This document shows positions 50,736 to 59,677 of a stretch of DNA of 64,000 nt, in pieces (positions within the stretch are counted from its first letter, which is position 1; each line of letters opens with the position of its first letter). Both the position numbers and the translations under genes were made by a program. Location: positions 930,001 to 994,000 of the forward strand of contig NZ_CP009287.1 in the NCBI RefSeq assembly GCF_000758705.1, read 5' to 3'. The notes beneath the pieces were generated by a model. The model was not told where the DNA came from. It was given only the letters and a program-made list of their open reading frames with translations, and did no database searches. This DNA is from Paenibacillus graminis (lineage in GTDB: Bacteria > Bacillota > Bacilli > Paenibacillales > Paenibacillaceae).

Positions 50736-51785
50736 ATGAAGATTATGAAGAACAGAGCTTTTTACATGACGGATCTGAAGAAATTGGAAATGAATGAAAT
50801 CGGCATGCCCGTGGCCAAAGAGGGCGAGATTATTGTCAAACTGGAGTATGTCGGCATTTGCGGTTCTGATGTCCACTATCTGGAGCATGGCCGGATCGGT
50901 GATTTCGTTGTCGAAGGCGATTTTATTCTAGGACATGAATGTGCCGGAGCAGTAGTCGGGCTTGGTCCCGGGGTGAAGAAGCTGAAGGTGGGAGACAGGG
51001 TCGCACTGGAGCCTGGAGTCACCTGCGGCCAGTGTGAATTCTGCAAGAGCGGAAAGTACAATCTCTGTCCGGAGGTGAAGTTTCTGGCTACTCCGCCTTA
51101 CCATGGCTGCCTGATGGACTATATCGCCTTTCCGGAGAACATGGCCTTCAAGCTGCCGGACAGCGTATCTTCAGAAGAGGGAGCGCTGGTGGAGCCGCTG
51201 GCAGTGGGACTGCATGCTGCGGCCCAAGGCGGAGTCAAGCTGGGTGACCGTGTCGTTATTCTGGGGGCCGGCTGCATCGGGCTTGTAACGCTCCTGGCCT
51301 GCAAGGCTTACGGGGCAACAGATATTGTGGTCGTTGATATCATTGAAAAGCGGCTGGAAGCAGCGAAGCAGCTGGGAGCGAGCCGGGTAATCAACGCCAA
51401 GCAAGAGAATGTCCGGGATGTAATATCCCTGCTAACGGACGGCCAGGGCATGGACAAGGTGATTGAAACTGCGGGGAGCGAGCATACCGTTAAGCAGACG
51501 CCCTATCTGGTCAAAAGAGGCGGAACGATTGTGCTTGTGGGCCTGGCGGCCAAGGATATCATCGATTTCGACTTTATGCAGATCATGTTCAAGGAGGCTG
51601 ACATCCAATCGGTGTTCCGTTACCGCAATCTGTATCCTGCCGCCATTGGAGCAATCGCAGATGGCAAAATTGACGTCAAGGGGATCGTGACGCATGAATT
51701 CAGCTTTGAGGATACCCAGAAGGCCTTTGACTTTGTGATTGATAATAAGGAAGAAGTGGTGAAGGCTGTGATCCGGATGGGGTGA
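50736..51785 (+). CDS. Zinc-dependent polyol dehydrogenase (sorbitol/xylitol dehydrogenase type)
   Basis: 349 residues, medium-chain dehydrogenase. Catalytic zinc ligands C42 (GICGSDVHY), H67 and E68 (GHE). Structural zinc C97, C100, C103 and C111 (CGQCEFCKSGKYNLC). Rossmann motif VVILGAGCIGLVTL, followed by VVVDI with acidic D, favours NAD+. The sequence is closest in pattern to GutB/xylitol dehydrogenases oxidising polyols to ketoses. RBS gaggagg. Probably repressed by the ROK protein encoded upstream through the operator at 50676-50699. No sugar kinase or transporter accompanies it here. Confidence 0.93.
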   Translation: MKIMKNRAFYMTDLKKLEMNEIGMPVAKEGEIIVKLEYVGICGSDVHYLEHGRIGDFVVEGDFILGHECAGAVVGLGPGVKKLKVGDRVALEPGVTCGQCEFCKSGKYNLCPEVKFLATPPYHGCLMDYIAFPENMAFKLPDSVSSEEGALVEPLAVGLHAAAQGGVKLGDRVVILGAGCIGLVTLLACKAYGATDIVVVDIIEKRLEAAKQLGASRVINAKQENVRDVISLLTDGQGMDKVIETAGSEHTVKQTPYLVKRGGTIVLVGLAAKDIIDFDFMQIMFKEADIQSVFRYRNLYPAAIGAIADGKIDVKGIVTHEFSFEDTQKAFDFVIDNKEEVVKAVIRMG

Positions 51786-51946
51786 CGCACCAACTTACGC
51801 TCACAAGATTCCATAATATCTAAACGATTATGATCAATTTGACACTGAGGGTAGAACCCTAGCACCGTTAAGATAAATTTACTGGCCGCTTTAATCTATT
51901 ACGCTGGTTAACCCTTTTTATCATTTGAAGCAGAGGTAGAAATCCC

Positions 51947-52480
51947 TCACTTCCTAAACATCCACCCCGCGTCATCCCTTAACAGCTCTTGGGATTTTAT
52001 ATTGATCATTAGTTCTTCTATGGCCGAGCAGCTGGCTAATCCGCAAATTACAATGGAGGCTGTGGTGAGTCCGAATATACTGTACAGCAGCGGGAAACTG
52101 AATAGCGCTAATCCTGTTGCCTTGTTGGCATAGGTGTGAAGAAAAGATAATGCGCGGTATTTTACATATCCGACCAGTAATGAGCTCAAGCGAACCAGAG
52201 CAATAGCGGCTATCCAGCAGATGACCCACAGGGAGAGCTGAAGGATCGGAAGGAAGACAGCCAGCAGCGCTGTTATGTAAACAACATCCGCGACACTGTC
52301 TATACTGGCGCCTAAAGGACTGGTGCTGTTGGTCTTTCTTGCGACATATCCATCGAGCACATCACTTGCCCCGCATACGAGATAGAGGCCAAAAAATATG
52401 GCGGATAACGGTTGCACCACGAGCAGCAGCAGCGCGCACAGTATCCTCAGGGCAGAGAGTATATTGGGTATATGTTTCAT
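51947..52480 (-). CDS. CDP-alcohol phosphatidyltransferase family protein
   Basis: 177 residues from ATG 52480 (RBS gaggtgg); 22 further in-frame codons upstream have no RBS. The family signature D-x2-D-G-x2-A-R-x8-G-x3-D-x3-D is complete: D40, D43, G44, A47, R48, G57, D61 and D65. Five to six membrane helices. It makes a phospholipid by moving a phosphatidyl group from CDP-diacylglycerol to an alcohol; whether that alcohol is glycerol-phosphate, serine or another is not evident. It is divergent from the response regulator gene, with about 150 bases between. Confidence 0.9.
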   Translation of the reverse strand: MKHIPNILSALRILCALLLLVVQPLSAIFFGLYLVCGASDVLDGYVARKTNSTSPLGASIDSVADVVYITALLAVFLPILQLSLWVICWIAAIALVRLSSLLVGYVKYRALSFLHTYANKATGLALFSFPLLYSIFGLTTASIVICGLASCSAIEELMINIKSQELLRDDAGWMFRK

Positions 52481-52630
52481 CTGTCCCACCTCATCACACT
52501 TGGATTCAAGGTATCGGTCAGCAATTAATGCTGCATAGGCGTTCATATTATATCATAGGCGTTATCGTTCATGAGGAAGAAATCCCCATTTTGCAGTATA
52601 ATCGGAAAGGGAAATGGAGGGGAAAAGCCA

Positions 52631-53344
52631 ATGAACGACACGATATTGATCATAGAAGATGAAGCAGGCATTGCCTGCATGCTGGAGCTGCTGCTGTCCA
52701 GGGAAGGGTATTCTTCCGTCCTTACCGCTTCTACCGGGGCGGAGGCGATGAGCCTGCTGGACAGCCGGGAGCCGGATATTATTTTGCTGGATGTGATGCT
52801 TCCGGACTGTAACGGCTTCGAGCTGTGTCTGGAGCTGCGCAAAAAAACAAACGCCCCGGTCTTATTTCTGACCTCGAGGGCTGCCGATTACGACAAGCTG
52901 ACCGGATTTGCGATGGGCGGGGACGATTATATTACAAAACCGTTCAACTCCCTGGAGGTGGTGGCGCGGATCAAAGCCCAGCTTGCCAGAAAAAGGCTGT
53001 ATCAGCAGGAGGCTCCGGCCGCCAGTTACGCTTTTGCTGATTTTGAGATCAGCAAGGATACCGGGGGGCTTACGGTGCGCGGCCAGCAGCTTCATTGTAC
53101 GGCTAAGGAATTCGCGCTGCTGCTATTTTTTGCCGAGCATCCGGGGCGGCTTTTTACAACGTCCCAGCTCTATGAACAGGTCTGGGGTCAAATGCAGCTG
53201 GGCGATGAAAAAACGGTTGTGATTTATATTTCCAAAATCAGAAACAAAATAGAGCGGGACCCGAAGCAGCCCCGTTACATTGTTAACTTCCGCGGGTTAG
53301 GCTACAAATTTATTCCGGACCCCGTACCGGCTGGACAAGCATGA
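52631..53344 (+). CDS. OmpR-family response regulator
   Basis: 237 residues from ATG 52631 (RBS ggagggga); a longer frame from 52571 adds non-conserved residues. Receiver domain with ED at 9-10, D54 in ILLDVMLPDC and KPFNSLEVVARI. Winged helix ending VNFRGLGYKFIP. The stop overlaps the kinase start (ATGA). The operon continues, after a terminator, with an ABC exporter, an arrangement typical for sensing and expelling peptide antibiotics. Confidence 0.94.
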   Translation: MNDTILIIEDEAGIACMLELLLSREGYSSVLTASTGAEAMSLLDSREPDIILLDVMLPDCNGFELCLELRKKTNAPVLFLTSRAADYDKLTGFAMGGDDYITKPFNSLEVVARIKAQLARKRLYQQEAPAASYAFADFEISKDTGGLTVRGQQLHCTAKEFALLLFFAEHPGRLFTTSQLYEQVWGQMQLGDEKTVVIYISKIRNKIERDPKQPRYIVNFRGLGYKFIPDPVPAGQA

Positions 53345-54438
53345 AAGGGGTTCTTCGTGTTGGCTTGCGGCTGCTGCTCTTTCTGCTGGCGCTGCTCGTA
53401 GGTGCTGTTGCCATCTGGCTCGTACTGTTTGTTCTTTTTCTTTTTTTGCGTGATCTGGTTCCATGGCTGAAGGGGCTCCGGTTCATGCAGTTTCAAATCT
53501 GGAGCTTCCTGGCTGTGTGCATGGCTGCGCTTGCCTTCTATCTGTGGAGCCTGACGAAGCCGGTTATTTATATGCTGACCTGGCTGAAGCAGCTGGCACA
53601 AGGCCACTATGACGAACCTTTGCGGAGCAATTGGCGCGGCCGCCCCCTTTCCGGAGATCAGCTCAAGCTGCCTTATGCTCTCTTTAGGGAAATCATCGGG
53701 CAGTTGTCCACGTTGACCCTTGCACTGCAGCGAACAGAAGAAGAAAGACGCGAATTGGATGAGAAGCGCAAAAGCTGGATTGCGGGCGTGCGGCATGATC
53801 TGAAAACCCCGCTCGCCTATATTCGCGGCTACAGCTCCATGATTGCGGCTGCCGACCAATATTCGTGGTCCCCTGCGGAAATCATCCAGTTCGGCTCCTT
53901 AATGGAGCAAAAAACGATCCAGGTGGAGCAGCTGATTGAAGATATGAATGCTTCCTACCAGTTGGACGGCAGCGGGGTTCTGCTCTCGCGGGAGACAACG
54001 GAGATGGCAGGATTTATCAGGCAGATCGTTACCGATGTCGCTGATCATCCGCTGGCTGCACAGCATACCTTTGCCTTCCATACCGCCGGGGAGAAATGCC
54101 TGGATATCGACCAGCGCATGATCCGGCGGGCACTGCACAATTTGCTGTGGAATGCAGTGGTTCACAATCCCGGTGGGTGCCATATTGAAACTGAAGTATA
54201 CTGGGATCAGCACGGACTGACGGTTGAGATCCGCGATAATGGGACGGGAATCAATGCGGAGACGCTGGAGCGGCTGAACGCTGCTGAAGACAATGTGCTG
54301 TCGGCGCGGACCAGATTGGCGGGCTCCGGTCTGGGCATGGTGCTGTCAAAAGATTTTGTAACACGGCATGGCGGCACAATGACGGTACATAGCAAACCGC
54401 AGCAAGGAACACGCATCACTCTTTTTTTTCTGTTTTAA
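53341..54438 (+). CDS. Sensor histidine kinase without large sensor domain
   Basis: 365 residues. Two membrane helices (about 8-36 and 52-71) leave only a very short external loop, as in intramembrane-sensing kinases of BceS/LiaS type and lantibiotic-immunity kinases. H-box VRHDLKTPLAYIRGY (H152), N-box NLLWNAVVHN, G1 DNGTGI and G2 GSGLGM are intact. It probably signals cell-envelope or peptide stress, possibly through the ABC transporter encoded downstream. Confidence 0.93.
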   Translation: MKGVLRVGLRLLLFLLALLVGAVAIWLVLFVLFLFLRDLVPWLKGLRFMQFQIWSFLAVCMAALAFYLWSLTKPVIYMLTWLKQLAQGHYDEPLRSNWRGRPLSGDQLKLPYALFREIIGQLSTLTLALQRTEEERRELDEKRKSWIAGVRHDLKTPLAYIRGYSSMIAAADQYSWSPAEIIQFGSLMEQKTIQVEQLIEDMNASYQLDGSGVLLSRETTEMAGFIRQIVTDVADHPLAAQHTFAFHTAGEKCLDIDQRMIRRALHNLLWNAVVHNPGGCHIETEVYWDQHGLTVEIRDNGTGINAETLERLNAAEDNVLSARTRLAGSGLGMVLSKDFVTRHGGTMTVHSKPQQGTRITLFFLF

Positions 54439-54441
54439 AAG

Positions 54442-54480
54442 CAGGCCGGACCCAGCTTTGGGGTGCTGGCCTGTTTTTTT
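54442..54480 (+). terminator. Terminator between the two-component and ABC genes
   Basis: Stem CAGGCCGG with CTGGCCTG (one mismatch), long loop, then seven T residues. The ABC genes must therefore have their own promoter in 54481-54563, or read-through occurs. Confidence 0.7.
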
Positions 54481-54563
54481 ACTTGTTTTTTACTTTTCTT
54501 TACCCCGCTGCTACTTCCAGCGGCTATGATAGTCTCCATACTACAGATATGAGGTGACAGGAG

Positions 54564-55475
54564 ATGCCGCAACTTATAGTGGAGACCAAAGGGCTGACCC
54601 GCCGCTTCGGCGAACAGGTGCCGGTGAATGAAGTGAACCTGGAGGTTCCCGAGGGGAAAATCTACGGTTTTCTGGGGCCGAACGGTGCAGGAAAGACAAC
54701 AACGATCAAAATGCTGCTGGGCTTGCTCCGCGCGGATGCCGGGACGATCCGCATGTTTGGACAAGAGATGCCGGAGAGAAGCCTGGACATTTTGCGCAAG
54801 GTAGGCTCACTGGTAGAGAATCCATCCTATTACGGTCATCTGACCGGGTACAAAAATTTAAAAATACTGAGCACCCTGCTGAAGCTGCCTGACCGGCGCA
54901 TCGGTGAGGTATTGGAAATTGTACGGCTGACGTCAAGCGCGAACCGCAAGGTAAGCGGATATTCCCTTGGCATGAAGCAGCGGCTCGGCATAGCAGCAGC
55001 CTTGCTGCGGGGGCCGCAGCTACTGATTCTGGATGAGCCGACCAACGGCCTGGACCCCGCGGGCATCCAGGAAATACGGCATCTGCTGCTGTCCCTGGCC
55101 CATGATCAGGGAATGACGATCCTGCTGTCCAGCCATCTGCTGAGCGAGGTGGATACGATTGCAGATGAGATCGGGATTATCAGCAGCGGTAGGCTCGTCT
55201 ATCAGGGGGCTTTGGAATTGCTGGAGCGGCGGAGGGGCAAAGTGCTGGAATTTGCCGTGGAGCGCCCGCAGGAAGCACTTCGCACGTTATTGCTGCAAGG
55301 ATTCGCCGTGGAGCGGAAAGGCAATGTGCTGTCAGTTTCGGCAGAGAAGGTCAGTATGCCGCAGGCAGAATTGTTCAAACTGCTGGGCCCTTACGGGATT
55401 ATGAATGTACGGGAGATCAGCAAATCGCTGGAAGAGCTGTTCATGGAGCTGACCGGAAAAGGAGTCAGCTTATGA
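54564..55475 (+). CDS. ABC transporter ATP-binding protein (BcrA/lantibiotic-immunity type)
   Basis: 303 residues. Walker A FLGPNGAGKTTT (about 37-47), signature VSGYSLGMKQRLGIAAA, Walker B LLILDEPTNGLDPAG and switch SSHLLSEVD are intact. The C-terminal ~80 residues are the extension typical of BcrA/drug-exporter ATPases. RBS gacaggaga. The stop overlaps the first permease start (ATGA). The complex most likely removes peptide antibiotics such as bacitracin-like compounds or lantibiotics from the membrane. Confidence 0.92.
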   Translation: MPQLIVETKGLTRRFGEQVPVNEVNLEVPEGKIYGFLGPNGAGKTTTIKMLLGLLRADAGTIRMFGQEMPERSLDILRKVGSLVENPSYYGHLTGYKNLKILSTLLKLPDRRIGEVLEIVRLTSSANRKVSGYSLGMKQRLGIAAALLRGPQLLILDEPTNGLDPAGIQEIRHLLLSLAHDQGMTILLSSHLLSEVDTIADEIGIISSGRLVYQGALELLERRRGKVLEFAVERPQEALRTLLLQGFAVERKGNVLSVSAEKVSMPQAELFKLLGPYGIMNVREISKSLEELFMELTGKGVSL

Positions 55476-56179
55476 TGTGGCGGGCCCTGCGGGCCGAAGG
55501 CATGCGGCTCAAACCTGCGGCCCGCTGGCTGCCGGTGATCAGCTCCGGGCTGTTCATCGCATTTATGGCGCTGGAATGGTACCTCTATTTCAAAGGCCCG
55601 GCAGGGGTATACAGCGTGTTTAATGTGATGTATATGTTTCTAGGGTTCGTAATGCTGCTAAACACCGCGTTATTCGCTGGCATGATTACCGGTTTGGAAC
55701 ACGAATCCAACAGCTGGAAGCAGCTGCTGACCCTGCCTGTATCCCGCGCTGTTTTTTATTGGGCCAAGGCCTTGTGGGTTCTGATCCTGCTCTTATGTAC
55801 CGTCTTACTGATTATTGCCGGCCTGTCCCTGCTCTGGATCTGCTACACATCCGAACCGCTGCCGTTCCAGTTCCTAATCAAGCAGATCGTGTACAGCTTT
55901 CTCGCCTCAACTGCGGTGCTGGGGCTGCAGATGTGGCTGTCTATCCAGTTCCCGAACCAGGCCATTCCGATGTCCATCGGCTTGCTGGGCGCCGTTTCCG
56001 GCCTATTCATCGCGCGGGACAGCGGCGCAGCATTGTGGACCTGGCTATGGCCATGGGCCTATCCGACCCTGTCCAGTCCGTTCATGGCACATCCCGGGAG
56101 GTGGATTGGCATCAGTGCAGGCCTGGGAACGGTGCTGCTGGCCGCCGGGGCCCTGCATTTCAAAAACAAACAATTTTAA
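55472..56179 (+). CDS. ABC-2 type permease, first subunit
   Basis: 235 residues with six predicted membrane helices. The pattern of lantibiotic-immunity permeases (MutE/EpiE type) is seen in EHESNSWKQLLTLPVSRAVF near residue 75, a short cytoplasmic element. Translationally coupled to the ATPase gene. It is similar in design to the next permease, with EHINGGWKQLFCLPIPRSRV in the same place, implying an old duplication and a heterodimeric channel. Confidence 0.88.
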   Translation: MMWRALRAEGMRLKPAARWLPVISSGLFIAFMALEWYLYFKGPAGVYSVFNVMYMFLGFVMLLNTALFAGMITGLEHESNSWKQLLTLPVSRAVFYWAKALWVLILLLCTVLLIIAGLSLLWICYTSEPLPFQFLIKQIVYSFLASTAVLGLQMWLSIQFPNQAIPMSIGLLGAVSGLFIARDSGAALWTWLWPWAYPTLSSPFMAHPGRWIGISAGLGTVLLAAGALHFKNKQF

Positions 56180-56196
56180 TTAACAGAGGTGTGATT

Positions 56197-56937
56197 ATGG
56201 AAGATTTGATGAAAGCTGAACGAATGAAGCTGCAGTATCCAGTCCTCTTCATCCTGTTCCTCATCGGTGCGCTGGGAACGGTGATGCTCGGTATCAATAG
56301 TTTGAATTCAGAAAATTTCGCCGGTTTTTATGTGCGGGGCTGGAAAACCTTTTATCTGCATATGGCCAGCTTTCACGGCTTGTTTTTATATCCTCTTTAT
56401 GCCGGGGTGCTGGCTTCTTTTCTCTGCCGTTATGAGCATATTAACGGGGGGTGGAAACAACTGTTTTGTCTGCCTATTCCCCGTTCCCGTGTCTATTATG
56501 CCAAATTGGGGACGCTCATGCTGCTGTTAGGTTTAATTCAATTGCTTTTTGCCGGATCATATCTGCTCGCGGGAGAACTGCTTCAATTGGGGAATGACTT
56601 GGATTTTACCGGATTAATCATCGGTACGGTTGGAGGGTGGCTGGCCCTGCTGCCGTTTGCGGCGCTGCAGTTATGGGTTTCCATGCGCTTGAAGTCGTTT
56701 GTGTCCTCTCTGATTTTATCGGCTTCGATTGTGATCGCCAATATTGTGCTTACCGGGCTTCATGCTTCGGTCGGCGCCTGGTTTCCTTCCACAACGGCCT
56801 ACTACGCGATGTATCCAAGGGGGACCGCATTGTCGCCCCGGCTGGATGTGATCCCGTTCATTCTCATTGTGGCCGCAACCTCTGCTGCTTACATCTGGGC
56901 GGGCCGCCGGTCGCTTATGCGTGGAGCCCAGCTGTAG
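56197..56937 (+). CDS. ABC-2 type permease, second subunit
   Basis: 246 residues from ATG 56197 (RBS cagaggtg), 17 bases after the first permease. A longer in-frame ORF from 55759 overlaps that permease and is rejected. Six membrane helices and the same EH-x3-W-KQL-x2-LP-x-(P/S)-R element as its partner. Completes the exporter. Confidence 0.9.
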   Translation: MEDLMKAERMKLQYPVLFILFLIGALGTVMLGINSLNSENFAGFYVRGWKTFYLHMASFHGLFLYPLYAGVLASFLCRYEHINGGWKQLFCLPIPRSRVYYAKLGTLMLLLGLIQLLFAGSYLLAGELLQLGNDLDFTGLIIGTVGGWLALLPFAALQLWVSMRLKSFVSSLILSASIVIANIVLTGLHASVGAWFPSTTAYYAMYPRGTALSPRLDVIPFILIVAATSAAYIWAGRRSLMRGAQL

Positions 56938-57019
56938 AGAAGTGTTGAGAAACCCCGCTGCTTTCGAGAAACGGAGCAAAAAAGAGCAAATCACCGGCCG
57001 CTTAAGAGCGAAACCAAAG

Positions 57020-57053
57020 AATGCGCCTTCATTCGTGAAGTGGAGGCATTTTT
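57020..57053 (+). terminator. Probable terminator of the ABC exporter operon
   Basis: AATGC pairs with GCATT and inner CCTTCA with TGAAGtgG around ttcg, followed by five T residues. The stem has a bulge. Confidence 0.5.
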
Positions 57054-57132
57054 GGCTTCTTTTGTCATCCGCAACGTTTTACATTAAACGGCTACAGGCG
57101 TAAGATTCAAATCAACAACCGAAAGAAATATA

Positions 57133-57321
57133 ACTGTTCTCAAATGGCTGAATTCCAGTAATGGGAACGGGGGAACCAATGGTGAATGCGGCTTTTGCTC
57201 AGATAGCTTCCGCTCACCTGGGGTGAATCCTTGCAGCGTGCTGATAAGCCGCTTCTTACAAGGTAGGGCAATCTCGCTGCCCGAATCCGTCAGCTAACCC
57301 CGTAAGCCTCGAAGAGAGAGG
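57133..57321 (+). promoter_or_regulatory. ydaO-yuaA class c-di-AMP riboswitch aptamer
   Basis: The conserved blocks of this RNA are present in the right order: aacgggggaaccaatgg, then ggggtgaatcc, the stem gtagggc-N-gctgccc, then gaatccgtcagctaaccc followed by cgtaagcctc and the closing gagagagga. I recognise these from B. subtilis ydaO. The RNA binds cyclic di-AMP, and binding favours termination in known examples. A terminator hairpin follows at 57345-57380. The downstream genes encode an NfeD-like protein and a flotillin rather than the usual cell-wall hydrolase or potassium transporter. Confidence 0.92.
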
Positions 57322-57344
57322 ATGAGCGCCATGATCGATTGACC

Positions 57345-57380
57345 GACCACGGAGAGCCCTGCCGCTCCTGTGGTCTTTTT
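57345..57380 (+). terminator. Terminator of the c-di-AMP riboswitch
   Basis: GACCAC-GGAG pairs with CTCC-t-GTGGTC, followed by five T residues, directly after the aptamer: the expected expression platform. Confidence 0.8.
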
Positions 57381-57508
57381 GCTGTGCCTGCAGTAAGGAA
57401 AGGCGGTATCTATAAGGAAGCTAAAATCTTATAACAACGAAAATTAGAGTGTTGGATGTGATCTGAAATGCTTAAAAAGGGGGGGGTAATATCGTTACGG
57501 TATTTATC

Positions 57509-58027
57509 GTGTGCTTCTGGGTTGGACTATTGCTCCTCCTCAGCGGCGGATTTCATGGGCATGGCCTGGCGGGTCATCTGCATATGGGAGGCGGCGATGC
57601 TGGTGGTCCGGGCTTTGTGCCCATACTCCCTCTGATGGTGTTTGTCACGGTCTGGGGGGGCACCGGTTATGTGCTTACCCGGTTCAGCGGAATGAATAGG
57701 CTTGCAGTGGTGCTGATTGGCACCGTGGTTGCTTTGCTGGTCGGCTGTCTGATGTATGCAGTGCTGGCCCGGGTGATGACCCGGTATGACAACAGCATGA
57801 ATGAATTGGATTATGAGCAGGCGGGGCAACTTGGGTACATCAGCATTGCTGCAGCGGATGGCGCAGTTGGAGAAATGAAATATGTGCTGCATGGAACGAT
57901 GCGCTCCATTGGAGTGCGGGCCGAAACCGGCCAGCAGCTTGTGAGGGGCGACAGGGTGATTATTCTGAAGGTGGATAAAGGAATAGCGTCTGTAACCCTC
58001 TTCGAGAGGGAAAGTGGACAATTATAA
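57509..58027 (+). CDS. NfeD-like membrane protein
   Basis: 172 residues from GTG 57509. Two to three membrane helices (about 1-15, 34-57, 63-88) precede a small C-terminal beta-barrel: GQLGYISIAAADGAVGEMKY and VRGDRVIILKVDKGIASV, the OB-fold usual in NfeD proteins. NfeD proteins are partners of flotillins at membrane microdomains, matching the next gene, 22 bases downstream. The start is uncertain: the strong RBS (gggggggg at 57479-57486) lies more than 20 bases upstream of GTG 57509, and no ATG, GTG or TTG lies between them in this frame. Transcription passes through the c-di-AMP riboswitch. Confidence 0.8.
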   Translation: MCFWVGLLLLLSGGFHGHGLAGHLHMGGGDAGGPGFVPILPLMVFVTVWGGTGYVLTRFSGMNRLAVVLIGTVVALLVGCLMYAVLARVMTRYDNSMNELDYEQAGQLGYISIAAADGAVGEMKYVLHGTMRSIGVRAETGQQLVRGDRVIILKVDKGIASVTLFERESGQL

Positions 58028-58049
58028 ATAACGGGGAGTGTCGAACCGG

Positions 58050-59471
58050 ATGGTTATGCTCTATTTAATTGCAGGAATTGTTGTTGTTATTCTGCTGGCT
58101 TTGTTCAGTATCGTGAACGCTTATAAAAAAGTTCCGCCCAATCAGGCAATGATTGTGTACGGCCTCGGCGGAAAAAGAGTGGTTCAGGGCGGCGGGACGT
58201 TCGTCATTCCCGGCTTCCAGAACAATAAGACCATCTCCATGATGCTGATGAGCTTCGATGTGATCCCGGCGCAGGCGATGTTCTCCCAGCAGGGCATCAA
58301 GCTCAACCTGGAAGCGGTAGCCCAGATTAAGATTAAAAGCGATCCTACCGCTATTCTGACTGCCAGTGAGCAGTTTATCGACCGGCCGGAAGAAGACCGC
58401 GAGACAATTATCCTGCATTCGGTGGAAGGGCATTTGCGCGGCTTGATCGGACAATTAACGGTAGAATCCATTCTGAAGACCCCTGACGAAATCAACAGCA
58501 AGATGCGGGAGACCTGCTCGGAAGACCTGGACAAGATGGGGCTGGAGGTAGTCAGCTTCACCATTAAGAAAATTACGGATGACAAAGGGTATATCGACAA
58601 CATGGGGGTTCCGGAAATTGAGCGCATCCGCCGCGATGCCAGCATCGCTAAGGCGGAGGCGGAACGCGACATTCAGATCAAGCAGGCCGAAGCGGAGAAG
58701 GAGTCCTCCATCGCCAAAGCCAATGCGCATCAGGCCACCATTGAAGCGGGAACCGCCGCCCGCGCCAAGGAATCTCAGTTCGAGAAGGAATTGAACATTA
58801 AGCAGGCGGACTTTAAGCTGGAGACAGAAGTGAAGAAAGCACAGGCGGATCTTGCATACGAATTGCAGCAGAACAAAATCAAACAGTCGCTGGTTACCGA
58901 GCAGGTCAAGATCACGCAGATGGAAGCAGAGGCTAACCGGACTGTCCGGGAAATCGAAGTAGAGCTGAGACAGAAGGAGCTGGAGGCAACGGTGATTAAG
59001 CCTGCCCAGGCGGAGAACCAGGCTACCATTATGAGAGCGGAAGCAGCCAAGCAGCGGCAAATTCTTGAGGCGGAAGCAGAGGCGGCCACGACGACCAAGC
59101 GGGGGCTGGCCACAGCGGAAGCCGAGCTGGCGAAGGGGAGAGCCAACGCGGAAATTGTTCAATTGGCCGGAGCGGCGGAAGCGGGAGCGCTGGAGAAGAA
59201 AGCCGAGGCATACAAACAGTTCACGCAGGCTGCGCTTACCGTGGAATTCCTGAAAGTCCTGCCTGAATTGGCCGAGAAAATCGCTGCTCCGCTGGCCAAG
59301 GTCGATAAGATTACAGTGATTTCCCAGGATGGAGCTTCATCCGGCGTGAACAAAATTACCAGCGATATCGCCAAAATCATGGCCCAGGTTCCTGAATTGA
59401 CCCAGACGCTTACCGGTATGAACGTGACTGAGGCGCTCAGCGGGCTGCTCGGGCGGGATAAAGAGCAGTAA
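58050..59471 (+). CDS. Flotillin-family SPFH protein (YqiK/FloT type)
   Basis: 473 residues from ATG 58050. The RBS ggggag (58033-58038) fits this start; the GTG at 58038 would overlap its own RBS. One N-terminal membrane helix (about 1-22) is followed by the SPFH domain (PPNQAMIVYGLGG, VQGGGTFVIPGFQ) and a long Ala/Glu-rich coiled coil (about 200-390; IAKAEAERDIQIKQAEAEKE is typical). Flotillins oligomerise as scaffolds of bacterial membrane microdomains and affect fluidity and signalling. It forms an operon with the NfeD-like gene under a c-di-AMP riboswitch. Confidence 0.93.
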   Translation: MVMLYLIAGIVVVILLALFSIVNAYKKVPPNQAMIVYGLGGKRVVQGGGTFVIPGFQNNKTISMMLMSFDVIPAQAMFSQQGIKLNLEAVAQIKIKSDPTAILTASEQFIDRPEEDRETIILHSVEGHLRGLIGQLTVESILKTPDEINSKMRETCSEDLDKMGLEVVSFTIKKITDDKGYIDNMGVPEIERIRRDASIAKAEAERDIQIKQAEAEKESSIAKANAHQATIEAGTAARAKESQFEKELNIKQADFKLETEVKKAQADLAYELQQNKIKQSLVTEQVKITQMEAEANRTVREIEVELRQKELEATVIKPAQAENQATIMRAEAAKQRQILEAEAEAATTTKRGLATAEAELAKGRANAEIVQLAGAAEAGALEKKAEAYKQFTQAALTVEFLKVLPELAEKIAAPLAKVDKITVISQDGASSGVNKITSDIAKIMAQVPELTQTLTGMNVTEALSGLLGRDKEQ

Positions 59472-59553
59472 TCTGCAGCTTCGTAAGGTGTTAATTGTCA
59501 CCGATAACATTAAGGAATAGGAAAAATAGATTGAAGGTTTTAAAACAGTTAAG

Positions 59554-59596
59554 AAGCTCAAGTATGCGGACATACTGCCGATACTTGGGCTTTTTG
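59554..59596 (+). terminator. Terminator after the flotillin gene
   Basis: 12-bp stem AAGCTCAAGTAT / ATACTTGGGCTT (one mismatch) followed by a T-run. Confidence 0.8.
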
Positions 59597-59677
59597 TTAT
59601 TGTTCAGGAAATTATGTTTTCTTTCGCCTGTGAATAAAATTCGCATAAAGTTGGGGATAAAGACGTGATGCTGCGGA

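Noticed and set aside
55759..56196. N-terminal extension of the second ABC permease
   Set aside because: It lies in another frame over the first permease gene. ATG 56197 has an RBS and gives a normal permease.
58455..59162. 235-residue minus-strand ORF opposite the flotillin gene
   Set aside because: It is the complement of the Ala/Glu-rich coiled coil of flotillin, which removes stops by composition. There is no start signal.
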